Part shown: one piece after another, positions 61,611 through 64,000 of the stretch
How positions within the stretch are numbered: position 1 is the first letter of the stretch
How the letters are laid out: each line of letters begins with the position of its first letter
From: Hypholoma sublateritium FD-334 SS-4
Taxonomy: Eukaryota; Basidiomycota; Agaricomycetes; Agaricales; Strophariaceae
Assembly: GCA_000827495.1 (NCBI GenBank)
Contig: KN817531.1
Coordinates: 260,444-324,443, forward strand
Reading direction: 5' to 3'
DNA length: 64,000 nt
Notes under the pieces: model-generated
What the model saw: the letters and a program-made list of their open reading frames with translations, nothing else
Database searches by the model: none
Told to the model about the DNA's origin: nothing
Program-made: the position numbers and the translations under genes

Positions 61611-64000
61611 ATGCTGATCTGGTATCGATTTGCGCTTCTACTCGCCCTCACGAACTTCGCTCGGGCGAGCGTTGTTTCCAACGTTTTGGACGCCTTAGAA
61701 CAAGCTGTTACGTGTGCTTCATGCCATGCACTCCTGGGTGTTTTGAAACCAGTTACTCTTTTGGGGGACACTATCTTCTCGAACGCACTCATCGCTATCT
61801 GTCAGACACTCAATGTATGTATCATCTTTATCACATCGGAGTAAACTAATATCACATATCAGGCTGAGGATGACGATGTCTGTAAAGGAGTGATTCAGCA
61901 GCAAGGTCCCATTGTCGCCCACAGCTTGCGCCACATTTCTGCCTCTGGGCAGACTGCCACCAAGTTCTGTAACGCCCTGGTTGGGCTCTGTGATGCACCT
62001 GCTGTGAATGCCTACACCGTCCCATTTCCGAAAGTAGTCCCGTCAACGCCCAAAGTCTTCACTTCGACCGGGAAAGCACCTTTCCGAGTTGTGCATTTCA
62101 GTGATGTGCACATAGACCGCTCGTACACGGTATGACGAAATTTCTATTCCCATTATCTTTCTGACATGTAATACAGCCAGGATCTGAGGCCAATTGCACT
62201 AAACCAATTTGCTGTAGAAAGTTCGCAGACCAAACGGGTGCTGTTTCAGTCTCCGCGGGACCCATTGGCAGCCACGGATGTGACACGACCGGAGCTTTGT
62301 CGCAATCCATGTTAAAAACTGTATCAGCACAGAATACGCTATTCTCTATATTCACAGGCGATGTCGTTGAAGGTAAGATCACCTTTAAATATCTTTCTCC
62401 GCGTCTTTTTCGATCACAGACGTCTTTCAGCTTCGGTTTGGCTCGTAAATCAAACGTGCGGGTTTCTTAGAATGTACTCACTTTCTGCATCCTCACCTGG
62501 AATTTGAAACTCGGTGGTACCATGCAGTGGTGTCACAGCTGACCTGAAACAGTTCAACGAAGAAATGGCCGCATACGTTAATTCGCCTGTATACCCCGTA
62601 ATCGGTCAGTCTATCTCATATTCAACCGACATGTAGTCCGGCGACTCAGTATGTTTGCAATATCTCCAGGCAATCAGTGAGTTGTTCGACACCCTTGAAC
62701 TAAATATTACTGACAAATCTTTCCAGTGAAGCGGCTCCTATCAATAGCTTTCCTAGGAACACGACATCGACATCAACCACTGCCCAATGGGTATTTGACA
62801 CTCAAAGCCAAGGTTGGAGTGTTAGTAGAGTTTGTGATTGATAGTTAAGTCAAACTAAAAGCGTCGCTTGCAGCAATGGATTGGTACTGCGTCGGCCAGC
62901 CAAGTCCAGCATATTTCTGGAAGTTACTCTTCCGTTGTCTCCGGCACGGACTTGAGGTATGACCTATGTTTTCTTATTACGCTCTCCTCTGACTTGAACA
63001 TCAGGATCATCTCGTTGAATACCGTGTACTGGTACAAGGATAAGTAAGTTCTTGTATCTCTTCTTTACTTTCTTCCCCGCTGACTCAATGCAAACTTGAC
63101 AGCTTCTGGCTCTACGATAGCGACAAAGTGCAGTATGTCATGACACCTTATATCCCACTTATTTCTTCTGAAACATAGGCCAAAGACCAGATCCCAATGG
63201 AATCCTAGCATTCGCCGTCGAGCAATTGCAGGCTGCAGAGGATGCCGGTCAGCGCGTTTGGATAATTGCACACATGCCTCCTAGCAGCGCCGACGCTTTC
63301 CATGACCAGGTAAACTTCTACGTCTGGAAGTGTTGAAAACAACTAACATTGAACATTGATCACAGTCAAATTATTTCAATCAAATTGTTCAGCGATACCA
63401 AAATACTATAGCTGCTCAATTCTATGGACATTCGCATGTTGTAAGGCGACCACAATACGTTTTGTCGCATGATACTCAACGCTTAACAGGACGAATTTGC
63501 TATTGCCTACTCAAATTACAGTAACCAGATCGACACTACCGCCAACAATGTGGCTTATATCGCACCATCGTTGACGCCAAGAAGTCGGTCTTCTATCTCT
63601 GAAGGCCCGAGCTCGATGTCAATGCTGATATATGTATTGCCACAGACGCAAACCCTGCTTTCCGAATCTATGACGTTGACCCTGATACATATGAAATCAT
63701 GGATTCCCGGACCTTCATAAGTGCGTCGAGTTCGTATGAAGCATGATGCAATGAAAACCGTCTTAACTCGACTAGGTGATATGTCAGATGCCTCATTCCA
63801 AACTGCTCGTAAGTTCACTGCCATTTGAACATCGAAGAAGTTTACTGAGGCAAACTTTCGAACAGCTGTCTGGAAACTCGAATACAGTGCTCGCGACCTC
63901 TACGGAGCTGCTATTGGTGGTTGGTCTGCCACTCAATCACTTACTGCTGCGTTCTGGCACAAGGTTACAGAAGCCTTTTCCTCCAATGATGCTCTCTTCC
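61611..64000 (+). CDS. Acid sphingomyelinase-like phosphodiesterase, copy 2 (cut by window end)
   Basis: This is a paralogue of copy 1 with the same exon plan. MLIWYRFALLLALTNFARAS from ATG 61611 is a signal peptide. Next comes the saposin-B-like part (TCASCHALLGVLKPVTLLG, DDVCKGVIQQQGPIVAHSLR, KFCNALVGLCDAP). Metal motifs are VHFSDVHIDRSYT, FTGDVVE, GNHE (with a 7-nt microexon at 62670-62676), VWIIAHMPP and FYGHSHVDEFAIAY. FRIYDVDPDTYEIMDSRTFI is near 63670. The window ends within WHKVTEAFSSNDALF, matching copy 1 about 130 residues before its end, so the rest lies outside. No lesion was seen. The two copies are clearly diverged in sequence but share all ligands, which suggests an old duplication with both kept functional. 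Confidence 0.85.
62670..62676 (+). other. 7-nt microexon coding the GNHE metal site, copy 2
   Basis: GCAATCA lies between CTCCAG and GTGAGT. Joining ATCG to GCAATCA to TGAAGCG gives I-G-N-H-E-A, the same motif and phase as in copy 1. Confidence 0.8.

Noticed and set aside
1..64000. CRISPR arrays, bacterial operons or riboswitches
   Set aside because: Introns, gene families and promoter features are eukaryotic. No regularly spaced short repeats or bacterial signals were seen.

Overview
The window looks like genomic DNA of a mushroom-forming basidiomycete (Agaricomycetes). The reasons are genes split by many introns of about 50 nt with GT...AG ends, GC-rich coding sequence, and several families typical of that group: a FunK1 fungal-type kinase, a DUF6534 seven-helix membrane protein, CxC5/CxC6 proteins linked to KDZ transposons, and Tnp2-type transposases. 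The species cannot be named from the sequence. All function calls rest on reading translations and motifs by eye.

Layout. 0.6-2.1 kb: mitochondrial methionyl-tRNA formyltransferase. 2.4-6.3 kb: a divergent quinate-use pair, a quinate permease (minus) and a quinate/shikimate dehydrogenase (plus) sharing a 273-bp promoter. 7.3-8.6 kb: an unrecognised coiled-coil protein with a hydrophobic middle. 9.4-10.1 kb: a diverged repeat. 10.4-14.7 kb: a two-RRM RNA-binding protein with a long glutamine-rich, disordered tail. 15.3-16.8 kb: a DUF6534 membrane protein. 19.0-20.0 kb: a decayed VPS4-like AAA ATPase. 20.7-22.4 kb: a membrane protein of unknown function. 22.4-30.7 kb: mostly repeat-like, gene-poor DNA, holding one APH-type phosphotransferase gene at 25.5-26.7 kb. 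30.7-34.2 kb: a very long low-complexity protein.

34.8-48.7 kb is a mobile-element island. Its best-defined part is a 4.7-kb DNA transposon at 34863-39601, with inverted ends (38 of 50 bases match) and an 8-bp direct repeat, GGTCTCAG, on each side. It carries two convergent genes: a GRF-type zinc-finger protein and a CxC5/CxC6/KDZ-type transposase. Next come three minus-strand genes with short gaps: a coiled-coil protein, a FunK1 kinase, and an EnSpm/CACTA (Tnp2) transposase gene with a single in-frame stop.

50.5-51.2 kb holds a small unknown gene. 51.2-55.4 kb is gene-poor and includes a 29-codon ORF resembling the start of a mating pheromone precursor, and a cluster of interleaved inverted repeats. 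55.4-56.7 kb: a zinc alcohol dehydrogenase. 57.9-64.0 kb: two tandem genes for secreted acid-sphingomyelinase-like phosphodiesterases, the second cut by the window end. Both contain a 7-nt microexon that encodes part of the metal-binding GNHE motif.

The genes do not form one pathway. The functional groupings are the quinate pair, the two-gene transposon and the duplicated sphingomyelinases.
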